The notes beneath the pieces were generated by a model. It made no database searches, had not been told where the DNA came from, and was given only the letters and a program-made list of their open reading frames with translations. A stretch of DNA of 64,000 bases, taken from assembly GCF_008932115.1 (NCBI RefSeq), contig NZ_CP044543.1, positions 4,222,501-4,286,500 of the forward strand. Reading direction: 5' to 3'. Origin of the DNA: Bradyrhizobium betae (GTDB lineage Bacteria; Pseudomonadota; Alphaproteobacteria; Rhizobiales; Xanthobacteraceae). Position numbers and translations under genes: made by a program. This document shows positions 38,249 to 46,570 of this stretch, one piece after another (the first letter of the stretch is position 1; each line of letters starts with the position of its first letter).

Positions 38249-40102
38249 TTATTTGCTGAGCAATCGGTTGCGCCGTACGTTGGTCAGACCCTTGGATGTT
38301 TCCGCTGCCGGCACTTCGGGCAGCGTGACCGAACCGCGGGCGAGGATCACGCTGAAGTCGCCCGCACTGCCGGCCGGATTCTGTCCCTGGCTGCCGTGGC
38401 AACCCATGCAGCCTCCCATGTTGTAGAACTTGCCGGCGTAATGGCTGTTCTTGTGCGGGGTGCCGTCTGCATTCCATTCGGTGCTGATGTTGGGAGACAG
38501 GCCGCCGGCAAAGAGCTGGAGGGAGCGATTGGTTTCGACGACGATGTTGGCCTGGTAGTAGCTCGAGGGCGCCGGGTTCGTCGCGGTGTAGGGCGGTTGC
38601 GCGGTATAGAGCGACCCGTTCGGAAGATTGGGATTCGGGATCTTGTCGTAGGGAAAGTACTGGACGTTGACGAGCTTGTAGTAGAGCTGCGGCGCTGTGA
38701 CGATGTTGTTCTGCTTCAGATAGGCGGCAATCGCCGCGTGGGCCTGCGTGTTGGCCGCGATCACATAGGACGGGATCGCATTGTCACGCTTGTCGACGCA
38801 GATGTTGCCGTCACTCGGCTGGTTGTTCGGCGGCGGGAACGTGGCGTTGCGATAATAGAGCTGGCTGCCGGGCGAGCCGCAATAGTTCGGCGTTTGCGCC
38901 GGTTTGCAGGTCGCAGGGTCGGAGGTCAGGATCACCGATCCGAGCGCGCTGGTGACTTCCATCTGCGGCGGTGGAGTGCTCGGCGGCTGCGGATCGACCA
39001 GGCAGGTTTGCGGCGTCGTCGCCGTTGCCGGCGCGGGCTGGATGATGTTGCCCTCCGCGTCCTCGACCGGCTTGCCGGCGGCCGTCAGGATGTTGTCGGC
39101 CTGTTCGAACGTTGCGTAGATGAAGTACGGCGCTGACGGCGTCTTCTGGATGATATGCAGCGCGACGAGGCCCCAGGTCGCGTCGCGATAGCATGGGCTG
39201 CCGGAGCCGTTCTCGTAGAACCGCACCACCTGTCGCAGGAATCGCCCCGACGCGATTTCGCTGCTGTTGAGAGGCCGCCAGCCGGCTTTGACCTCGACCG
39301 TCCCGTTGGGAAGGCTGACCAGCGTCGTGCTGCCCGCGGGCGGGCTCGCGCTGTTCTTGGCCAGATAGGCCTTCGTCGCGGTCACGACGTCAGATGGAAT
39401 CTGGCTCCACCATTGGTTCATGAAATTGTTGGGGTCGCTGTTGCCCGCGACGTAGACATATTGAGTCCGGTTCGCCTTGGCGAGAAAGCGGATCAATTGC
39501 GGCGACGAATTGCCTTGCGAACTCGACGGATTGACGACGCCCGCATACATGTTGTCCAGCGTGATCTGATCGGTCTCGTCGAGGTTGATCCAGGGCGTCG
39601 GATCATTGGCTTGCTTGGCATCGCATGCCGAAACCGGCGCCAGATAATTGTACACCGGCAGTGAATCGTAGCCCCACGACGTGGCGGCGGTCGAACCGGT
39701 GTAGCCGTGCGGCGGATTGCCATCGCCGGGGAAGATCTCCGTCTTGGCACGCATGGTCTCCCACACCAGCAGCTTGCAGTCGGGCGAGGGGTCGCCGAAC
39801 TTGCACGTCGTCGACGGCGTGTCGCGCTGGCCCGGTTGACCGGTTTGCGGACCGGCAGGCCAATTCAGTGCGATGAATTCCTGCCAGGCGAATGCCGATG
39901 CCTGTTCCGGCGAAGCCGCCGGTGCGCCGCCGCTGGAAGGCGGGTCTGCGGCAAAGGGCGGATTCAACTCGCTCGGAACCGATGCGCTGACTGTGATGGG
40001 CGGGCCGGATTGTCCAGCCGCTTGCCGCACCGATAGATCGGCGACCGCGCCCGTGATGATGAATGTGCAAATGAGAGTGATCGGCCGGCGGTTCCTGGGC
40101 AT
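38249..40102 (-). CDS. secreted CxxCH protein of unknown function
   Basis: 617 residues with a signal peptide (RPITLICTFIITGAVADLSV, likely cleaved near AAGQSG). GGAG lies nine bases before the start. A long region without known catalytic motif includes SAFAWQEFIALNWPAGP, KLLVWETMRAKTEIFPG and WGLVALHIIQKTP. Near the C-terminus, YNMGGCMGCHGSQGQNPAGS gives a single CxxCH haem-c motif. It therefore looks like a large periplasmic protein with one c-type haem, of the kind annotated only as cytochrome c family or hypothetical. It is the first gene of a two-gene unit with the small cytochrome-like protein. Substrate and partner are unknown. Confidence 0.7.
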   Translation of the reverse strand: MPRNRRPITLICTFIITGAVADLSVRQAAGQSGPPITVSASVPSELNPPFAADPPSSGGAPAASPEQASAFAWQEFIALNWPAGPQTGQPGQRDTPSTTCKFGDPSPDCKLLVWETMRAKTEIFPGDGNPPHGYTGSTAATSWGYDSLPVYNYLAPVSACDAKQANDPTPWINLDETDQITLDNMYAGVVNPSSSQGNSSPQLIRFLAKANRTQYVYVAGNSDPNNFMNQWWSQIPSDVVTATKAYLAKNSASPPAGSTTLVSLPNGTVEVKAGWRPLNSSEIASGRFLRQVVRFYENGSGSPCYRDATWGLVALHIIQKTPSAPYFIYATFEQADNILTAAGKPVEDAEGNIIQPAPATATTPQTCLVDPQPPSTPPPQMEVTSALGSVILTSDPATCKPAQTPNYCGSPGSQLYYRNATFPPPNNQPSDGNICVDKRDNAIPSYVIAANTQAHAAIAAYLKQNNIVTAPQLYYKLVNVQYFPYDKIPNPNLPNGSLYTAQPPYTATNPAPSSYYQANIVVETNRSLQLFAGGLSPNISTEWNADGTPHKNSHYAGKFYNMGGCMGCHGSQGQNPAGSAGDFSVILARGSVTLPEVPAAETSKGLTNVRRNRLLSK

Positions 40103-40161
40103 GTCTGCGCTCCGCTGACTTCAAACGAGAAGCGGAGCAGATATCCAAACCGCGAGGAAGT

Positions 40162-40199
40162 CAATCTTAGATTGTAAAAAATGGACGTTCGATCTTAGA
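40162..40199 (-). promoter_or_regulatory. candidate operator upstream of the CxxCH gene
   Basis: A perfect 13-base palindrome CAATCTTAGATTG (40162-40174) and a second copy of its core ATCTTAGA at 40192-40199, 28 bases apart, in an AT-rich stretch 60-97 bases before the gene. It looks like a two-site operator. Confidence 0.4.
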
Positions 40200-40297
40200 G
40201 ATGTGATGACGGTCCTTGCGATCGCTATTTTCTGGTGAGGTATCTCAGGTCCGCGTCCCCAGGTCGGCAAAATGTCGCGGCGCGTCCCCGCTCATCA

Positions 40298-40328
40298 CAC
40301 ATCCGCCTTTGTTAGCGGCTGCAAAGTG
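40298..40328 (+). repeat. 31-bp direct repeat, right copy
   Basis: Begins CACATCCGCCTTTGTTAGCG; partner of 37679-37709. It lies 55 bases before galU. Confidence 0.7.
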
Positions 40329-40382
40329 GTTACGAAGGTGAGATAAATCGTTGGCTACCCATTTGAGGCTTCTGACAATCCC

Positions 40383-41258
40383 ATGAAAATTCGCAAAGCC
40401 GTATTCCCCGTCGCCGGCCTCGGCACCCGTGTCCTGCCCGCCACCAAGGCGATGCCGAAGGAAATGCTGACCATCGTCGACAAGCCGTTGATCCAGTACG
40501 TCTATGACGAGGCGAGGGAAGCCGGCATCGAGCACTTCATCTTCGTCACCGGCCGCAACAAAAACGTCATCGAAGATCATTTCGACAAGATGTTCGAGCT
40601 CGACGCGACGCTCGCCGCGCGCGGTAAGAAGACCGAGCAGGACATCCTGGCGCAGAACCAGCCGGAGGCCGGCGCCGTCAGCTTCACGCGCCAGCAGGCC
40701 CCGCTCGGCCTTGGTCACGCCGTCTGGTGCGCGCGCGACATCGTCGGCAACGAGCCGTTCGCGGTCGTGCTGCCCGACGAGCTCGTGCTCAACACCACCG
40801 GCTGCCTGAAGCAGATGATCGAGACGGCATCGACGCTCGGTGAAAAATCCAACGTCATTGCGGTCGAGGCGGTGCCCGACCATCTCACCCATCAATACGG
40901 CATCTGCGGCGTTGGCAAACGCACCGGCAAGATGTTCGAGGTCGACGGCATGGTCGAGAAGCCGGCCAAGGGCACCGCACCCTCCAACCTTTCGATCACC
41001 GGCCGCTACATCCTCCAGCCGGAAATCTTCAAGATCCTCGAGACCCAGGAGCGTGGTGCCGGCGGCGAGATCCAGCTCACCGACGCCATGATCGGGCTTG
41101 CCAGGTCGCAGAAATTCTACGGCGTCGAGTTCGAAGGCGAGCGCCATGATTGCGGCTCCAAGCCCGGCTTCCTCCGCGCCAACATCGCCTACGGCTTGAA
41201 GCGGCCGGAACTGCGTGACGGGCTGATCGCGGAGATGAAGAAGTATCTGGGGCAGTAG
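40383..41258 (+). CDS. galU: UTP-glucose-1-phosphate uridylyltransferase
   Basis: 291 residues, the standard GalU/ExoN length. The nucleotidyltransferase N-terminus KAVFPVAGLGTRVLPATKAM carries the G-x-G-T-R and K residues; PKEMLTIVDKPLIQYVYDEA, GLGHAVWCAR, LPDE and GGEIQLTDAM are also present. It makes UDP-glucose, the precursor of cyclic glucans, exopolysaccharide and trehalose. It is monocistronic and followed by a palindromic repeat. Confidence 0.95.
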   Translation: MKIRKAVFPVAGLGTRVLPATKAMPKEMLTIVDKPLIQYVYDEAREAGIEHFIFVTGRNKNVIEDHFDKMFELDATLAARGKKTEQDILAQNQPEAGAVSFTRQQAPLGLGHAVWCARDIVGNEPFAVVLPDELVLNTTGCLKQMIETASTLGEKSNVIAVEAVPDHLTHQYGICGVGKRTGKMFEVDGMVEKPAKGTAPSNLSITGRYILQPEIFKILETQERGAGGEIQLTDAMIGLARSQKFYGVEFEGERHDCGSKPGFLRANIAYGLKRPELRDGLIAEMKKYLGQ

Positions 41259-41272
41259 TTGCCACACATTCC

Positions 41273-41408
41273 GCTGTCGTCCCCGCGAAGGCGGGGACCC
41301 ATACCGCGTGATCCATCGATCGCGTTTGGGAGCAGTACTGAACGACGAGTCTTCGCCAAACTTTTCCCTGGGGTTATGGGTCCCCGCCTTCGCGGGGACG
41401 ACACCGAG
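41273..41408. repeat. dispersed palindromic intergenic repeat (copy 4)
   Basis: GTCGTCCCCGCGAAGGCGGGG facing CCCCGCCTTCGCGGGGACGAC, with internal GAGTCTTCGCCAAAC shared with the copy at 29188-29321. Between convergent galU and the cyclase gene. Confidence 0.8.
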
Positions 41409-41453
41409 GCTGTTGCGGATTGCGTCGCGCTCAACCGCAGTGAATAGCAGGCC

Positions 41454-42950
41454 TCACGCCACCAGCGACAGCTTCGGAAGGCTCGCGACAACGGATTGGT
41501 TGCGGCCTCCGGCTTTCGCCGCGTAGAGCGCCTTGTCCGCGGCCGCGACCAGGATCGACCAGTCCATGCCGATCGCGGGAACGAGGCTGGCGATGCCGCA
41601 GGAGACCGTCGACGTCGTCTGGTCGTCGGACCAGCCCTGCACCTTGCCGCGGATCGCCTCGGCGACCTTGAAGGCGTCGGTGGCCGAGGTGTTCGGCAGC
41701 AGCACGGCGAACTCCTCGCCGCCATAGCGCGCGGCGCAATCGCCGGCGCGGCTCACCGAATCGGAAATGCAGATCGCGATGCCGACCAGCACCTGGTCGC
41801 CGGCCTGGTGGCCGAACGTGTCATTGTAGGCCTTGAAGTGATCGGCATCGATCATCAACAGCGCGACCGGCGTCTTCTGGCGAATGGCACGTCGCCACTC
41901 GCTGTCGATCACATGGTCGAACTTGCGGCGGTTCTTCAGGCCTGTCAGCGCGTCCGTCGTCGCCATCTCCTCGAGCTTGCTTTCGGCTTCGGCGCGCCGG
42001 CTGATCTCGCGCGCCAGCCCGATCGCCGATCCCAGCAGGAACAGCGCGAGCAACAACACCACGGCGCCGATGCGAATGGCCTCCTTCCGCCAGAGCTCGA
42101 ACACGACGCTCAGCGGCTTTCCGGCCACGACAAACAGCGGTCCGCTGTCGCCGCTGCGCGCATAGAGCCGCGGCGTCGGATCGACCGGACCCTGCCCCGA
42201 ATAGGAGGCGCCGACCCGGAGATTGTCGGCCTTCCAGGCCTGGCGGTCGTTCAGATTTTTGCCGATGATGTCGAGGTCGAACGGCCGCCGCATCATGATG
42301 GTGCGGTCGCGCTTGAGCACGGTGATGGTGTCTTCGGGATCGAGACTCAGACGCTCGAACAATTCGTGGAAATAGCTGAAGCGGATCGAGCCGGCGACGA
42401 CGCCGAGGAAGCCGCCGTCGGTATCGCTGATGCGCCGGCTGAGCACGATCGAATAGGCGCCGCGGAACAGCATCGGGCGGCTGATGAAGAGCCCGGCGCC
42501 CGGATTGTCACGATGAACCCTGAAGTAATCCTCATCGCCCCGGTTCTCCGGCAGGGGATCGAGGCTGGAGGCGTCGATGGTCAGCCTGCCCTCGGCATCG
42601 AACACCTGGATGGCGCCGAAATGCCTCGCCGTCGTGGCATGGTCGAACAGGATCAGTTGACGGATCGTCCTGGAGACCGTGTTGATCTCCGGCAGCAGCA
42701 TGTTGCTGGCGACCGCCTTCAGGGAGAGGTCGTAGATCTCGATGTTGCGGCTGATGTCGGCGTCGATGGAGGTGGCGAGGTTTTCCAGCGTCTGGCGGGC
42801 GAGCGCCTCCTCGCCGCGGCGCATGTCCAGCATGATGTTGACGCAAATGGCGGAAAAGCCGATCACCGTCACGACGGACGAGATGATCAACAGCTTCGCC
42901 GAAATCCGCCACGGCCGGCGGGCCGTGACGTCACGCCATCCAGACAGCAT
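41454..42950 (-). CDS. membrane diguanylate cyclase (periplasmic sensor + GGDEF)
   Basis: 498 residues. Membrane helices at about 18-40 and 293-312 enclose a periplasmic sensor of the Cache/PDC type. The cytoplasmic GGDEF domain has active site GGEEF at 410-414 and an inhibitory I-site RAGD at 401-404, exactly five residues before it. It should therefore make c-di-GMP and be product-inhibited. The ligand is unknown. An EAL phosphodiesterase is encoded 600 bases away, so opposing activities sit side by side. Confidence 0.92.
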   Translation of the reverse strand: MLSGWRDVTARRPWRISAKLLIISSVVTVIGFSAICVNIMLDMRRGEEALARQTLENLATSIDADISRNIEIYDLSLKAVASNMLLPEINTVSRTIRQLILFDHATTARHFGAIQVFDAEGRLTIDASSLDPLPENRGDEDYFRVHRDNPGAGLFISRPMLFRGAYSIVLSRRISDTDGGFLGVVAGSIRFSYFHELFERLSLDPEDTITVLKRDRTIMMRRPFDLDIIGKNLNDRQAWKADNLRVGASYSGQGPVDPTPRLYARSGDSGPLFVVAGKPLSVVFELWRKEAIRIGAVVLLLALFLLGSAIGLAREISRRAEAESKLEEMATTDALTGLKNRRKFDHVIDSEWRRAIRQKTPVALLMIDADHFKAYNDTFGHQAGDQVLVGIAICISDSVSRAGDCAARYGGEEFAVLLPNTSATDAFKVAEAIRGKVQGWSDDQTTSTVSCGIASLVPAIGMDWSILVAAADKALYAAKAGGRNQSVVASLPKLSLVA

Positions 42951-43106
42951 CGTTTGCTCCCGATCCTAGTGGATGCGCCCGAAATCTTGCGTAGTGTTTA
43001 AGCCGGGACGACGCTGCCGCAATGAGTTAAGAAATGGTTTATGCGGCTCCCGGTTTTTGGCAGATCATCCGGCTGGGCGGCTTGGGCTCCGGACGAGAGG
43101 ACGACG

Positions 43107-43370
43107 GTGAACGATTACGACGCGTTGCGCGACTATCTGATGCGGCACAAGCAGGCGGAATTCGTGCTGAGCTTCGAGCAGATCGAGGAGATCATCGGCG
43201 CGGCCCTGCCGCGCGCGGCCAATCGTGCCTCATGGTGGGACACCTCGCGCAGCCCCGACATCCAGATGCCGCAGCGCGAGGCCTGCCTCGCCGCGGGTTT
43301 CAAGGCCATGCGGATGCCGGATGGCCAGACGGTGCGGTTCACCAAGCTGAAGAATGACCGGCGGCGGTAG
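43107..43370 (+). CDS. DUF7662-type small protein
   Basis: 87 residues with a GTG start after GAGAGG. The sequence reads VNDYDALRDYLMRHKQAEFV, LSFEQIEEIIGAALPRAANR, ASWWDTS, QREACLAAGFKAMRMPDGQT. An upstream ATG would add a proline/tryptophan-rich stretch lacking similarity. The pattern DYDALRDYL...F-I-LPxxAxxxxxWW matches a small, widespread family with unknown role, proposed to resemble restriction- or DNA-binding modules. It lies between the two c-di-GMP genes but is transcribed the other way. Confidence 0.65.
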   Translation: MNDYDALRDYLMRHKQAEFVLSFEQIEEIIGAALPRAANRASWWDTSRSPDIQMPQREACLAAGFKAMRMPDGQTVRFTKLKNDRRR

Positions 43371-43390
43371 CGGCGCGCGAAAATCTCTCG

Positions 43391-43528
43391 CCGTCATCCT
43401 GAGGTGCTGGTCCTGCAACGCAGGACGAGCCTCGAAGGACGACAGGCCCGGCTGCATCCCGGCCGTTCATCCTTCGAGGCTCGCCAAGCGCCGCTTCGCG
43501 TCGCATGGCGCACGCCTCAGGATGACGG
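43391..43528. repeat. dispersed repeat (CGTCATCCTGAGG...CCTCAGGATGACG)
   Basis: Arms CGTCATCCTGAGG and CCTCAGGATGACG, with inner GAGCCTCGAAGGA and TCCTTCGAGGCTC. A second member is at 49080-49211. Confidence 0.8.
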
Positions 43529-43554
43529 TTTGATATTGCGCGCGAATGGCGAGA

Positions 43555-46431
43555 TCAGCTCGCCGCTTCCAGCCGCACTTCCGTCAGCAGCCGCATCGCG
43601 GCATCCGCGTCCATCGGCTCGCCGAAGGCGAAGCCCTGCGCGTATTCGCAGCCCATCTGGTAGAGCTCGACCGCGTCGGAATCGGTCTCGGCGCCTTCGG
43701 CCACCACGTCCATGCCGAGGTCGTGCGCGAGCGCGATGATCGACTTCAGGATCACCGGGCGGGTGCCGCGGTTGGTGGTGCGCACGAACGACTGGTCGAT
43801 CTTGATGGTGTCGAACGGGAAGCGCTGCAGATAGGCCAGCGAGGAATGGCCGGTGCCGAAATCGTCGAGCGACAATCCAGTGCCGAGCTCGCGGATGCGC
43901 GTCAGCATCTGCGCCGCGTGCTCCGGATTCTCCATCACCAGCGATTCCGTCAATTCCAGCTTCAGCGTGCCGCGGGCCACCGAGGAGCGCGACAGCACGG
44001 TGCGGATGTCGTGGATCAGATCGTGGCGCAGCAATTGCCGCGAGGAGACGTTGACGCTCGCGAAGATCGGCTCGCGCGAGCGCATCGCGCGCTGCCAGAT
44101 CGAGAGCTGCTTGGCGGTCTGGTCGAGCACGAACATGCCGAGATCGACGATCAGGCCGGTCTCTTCCGCGATGCTGATGAACTCCGACGGCGCCATGCGC
44201 CCGAGCTTCGGATGATCCCAGCGCACCAGCGCCTCGAAGCCCGCGACCGAACGATCCTCCAGCCGCACGATCGGCTGGTACAGGGTCGTGAGCTCCTGCC
44301 GCTCGATGGCGCGGCGCAGCTCGCTCTCCAGCGTCAGGCGGTCGGTCTTTCGGGCGCGCATGGCGGGCTTGTAGACGTCGATGCGGTCACCGCCGATGCG
44401 CTTGGAATGATACATCGCAAGCTCGGCATCCTTGATGATCTCGTCCGTGAGCTGAACTTGCGGATCGGACAGCGCGAGGCCGATCGAGGCGGTGAGAAAG
44501 ATCTCGCGCTCGTTGAAGGCGATCGGCGCGCGGATGGTCTTGCGGATGGTTTCGGCGAACGCGGTGATGCGGGCGGGGTCCTGCTCCGACAGCAGGATCA
44601 GGCCGAACTGGTCGCCGGCGAGCCGCGCCAGCGTATCCTGCGGCTTCAGGATGCGGGTGAGGCGGCGGGCCAGCGTCAGCAGGATGGAATCGCCGACCGC
44701 GATGCCGACGGAATCGTTGACCTGCTTGAAGCGATCGAGGTCGATCACCATCAGCGTCGGCCGCAGCGTCGGCATGGTCTTGGCGAAATGGGCGACCGCA
44801 CCCAGCCGGTCCATGAACAGTTTGCGGTTGGGCAGGCCGGTGAGGTTGTCATGCACGGAATCGTGCAGCAGGCGTTCCTCGGCGTTGCGCAGCTCGGTGA
44901 CGTCGGTGAGCGTGCCGACCACGCGCGAGACCTCGCCGTCGGAGCCGACCACCGGGCGCGCCTTCAGCGCGAACCACATGAAATGGCCGTCCGGCGTGCG
45001 CAGGCGGAAATCCTGCACCAGACGGCCGCGGCGCTGGTCGAGCACGCTGTCGAGCGCGGCGCGGAAGCGGTCCTGGTCGAGCGGGTGCAGCACTTCCAGC
45101 CACGATGCGGCCGGGCCTTCCAGCGTGCCGCGCTTGAGGCCGAGCAGGGCTTCGGTCTCGGGGCTGGTGAAGACCTTGTCGGCGGACACGTCCCAGTCCC
45201 AGATCAGATCGCCGGAGCCGGCCAGCGCGAGCGCGCGGCGCTCGATGTCGGAGACGATTCCGGTGGTGGCGCCGCCGCCGGCGAAGGCGTGCTGCATCAC
45301 CGTGAAGCCGATCAGCATCACGATCAGCACGAGGCCGCCGAGCAGCGCAGGGCCGACGATGTCGTTGGTGACGGAACCTGCGACCGTCATGCCGGCCGCG
45401 ACCACCCAGACCACCAGCAGGAACCAGGTCGGGATCAGCAGCACCGCGCGGTCGAAGCCGTGGGTCGACAGATAGACGATCAGCGCGAAGCCGGCGAAGG
45501 CGATCAGCACCAGCGAGATGCGCGCGATGCCGGAGGCGACCGCCGGATCGAACAGGGCCAGCGCCACCAGCGAGCCGAGAAAGGCGAGCCAGCCCACCGT
45601 GATGTGGGAGTAGCGCACGTGCCATCGGCTGAGGTTGAGATAGGCGAACAGGAACACAAGCAGCGTCGCGGCCAGGATCGCCTCACCCGCCGCGCGCCAG
45701 ATGCGCTCGGCGTTGTTCGACATGTCGAGCACCTTGCCCCAGAAGCCGAAATCGACGCCGATATAGACCAGCACCGCCCAAGCCAGCGCCGCGGCGGCCG
45801 GGAACATGATGCTGCCCTTGACCACGAACAGAATGGTGAGAACGAGAGCCAGCAGACCGGAGATGCCGATCACGATGCCCTGGTAGAGCGTGAAGGAGTT
45901 GACCTTGTCCTTGTAGGCCTCGGGCTCCCACAGATAGAGCTGTGGCAGCTTGTCGGTGCGCAGCTCGGCGACGAAGGTGATGACGGCACCGGGGTCGAGC
46001 GTGATGCGGAAGACGTCGGCGGTCGGGCTTTCCTGCCGCTCCGGCCGGTCGCCGGTCGAGGGCGTGATGGTCGCGATGCGCGACAGCCCGAGGTCGGGCC
46101 AGAGCAGGCCGGAGGAGACGATGCGGTAATGCGGGGCGACGATCAGGCGGTCGAGCTGGTCGTCGGTGTTGTTGGCGAGCGCGAACACCACCCAGTTCTG
46201 GCCGCCTTCGCGGGCGCGCACCTCGATGCGGCGGACGATGCCGTCGGTGCCGGGCGCGGTCGAGACCTGGATGCGGTCGGCATCGCTGCGCTGGTGCTCG
46301 AGCACGCCGGTAAGGTCGATCGCGGGCGCGTCACCGCGGACGCTGACGGCGTCGAGCGCGCGCGCGGGGAGCGCGGCGACAACAATCATGAGGCCCAGCG
46401 CGATGGGCGCGAGGCACCTGATCAGACGCAA
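43555..46431 (-). CDS. membrane c-di-GMP phosphodiesterase (7TM-PAS-degenerate GGDEF-EAL)
   Basis: 958 residues with a TTG start and GGAG eight bases before it. Signal peptide to about 25, periplasmic sensor 27-175, about seven membrane helices 180-380, PAS 400-515, GGDEF-like 525-690 and EAL 700-955. The cyclase motif reads AGDQF (605-609), so cyclization is unlikely. The EAL domain keeps EALVRW (733-738), NVSSRQL, ESLVME, DDFGTGHSSLAYL and the KIDQSFV lysine, so it should hydrolyse c-di-GMP. The pseudo-GGDEF may sense GTP. The plan resembles 7TMR-DISM receptors. Confidence 0.9.
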   Translation of the reverse strand: MRLIRCLAPIALGLMIVVAALPARALDAVSVRGDAPAIDLTGVLEHQRSDADRIQVSTAPGTDGIVRRIEVRAREGGQNWVVFALANNTDDQLDRLIVAPHYRIVSSGLLWPDLGLSRIATITPSTGDRPERQESPTADVFRITLDPGAVITFVAELRTDKLPQLYLWEPEAYKDKVNSFTLYQGIVIGISGLLALVLTILFVVKGSIMFPAAAALAWAVLVYIGVDFGFWGKVLDMSNNAERIWRAAGEAILAATLLVFLFAYLNLSRWHVRYSHITVGWLAFLGSLVALALFDPAVASGIARISLVLIAFAGFALIVYLSTHGFDRAVLLIPTWFLLVVWVVAAGMTVAGSVTNDIVGPALLGGLVLIVMLIGFTVMQHAFAGGGATTGIVSDIERRALALAGSGDLIWDWDVSADKVFTSPETEALLGLKRGTLEGPAASWLEVLHPLDQDRFRAALDSVLDQRRGRLVQDFRLRTPDGHFMWFALKARPVVGSDGEVSRVVGTLTDVTELRNAEERLLHDSVHDNLTGLPNRKLFMDRLGAVAHFAKTMPTLRPTLMVIDLDRFKQVNDSVGIAVGDSILLTLARRLTRILKPQDTLARLAGDQFGLILLSEQDPARITAFAETIRKTIRAPIAFNEREIFLTASIGLALSDPQVQLTDEIIKDAELAMYHSKRIGGDRIDVYKPAMRARKTDRLTLESELRRAIERQELTTLYQPIVRLEDRSVAGFEALVRWDHPKLGRMAPSEFISIAEETGLIVDLGMFVLDQTAKQLSIWQRAMRSREPIFASVNVSSRQLLRHDLIHDIRTVLSRSSVARGTLKLELTESLVMENPEHAAQMLTRIRELGTGLSLDDFGTGHSSLAYLQRFPFDTIKIDQSFVRTTNRGTRPVILKSIIALAHDLGMDVVAEGAETDSDAVELYQMGCEYAQGFAFGEPMDADAAMRLLTEVRLEAAS

Positions 46432-46570
46432 GGTCAGTTCTCCGCGTTCGACGCAAACTTAAAATGCAAGGCGATTTCAGACCGGACGGAAGTGGTTCGG
46501 CATCCGGCGATAGATGGCACGAAAGCGTGGAAAATCAAAGGGTTTCCGCCCTGCCGGGTGGGTCAGCGGC

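Noticed and set aside
37679..40328. Complete integrative element or insertion sequence
   Set aside because: Despite direct repeats at both ends, no integrase, transposase or inverted terminal repeats are present.
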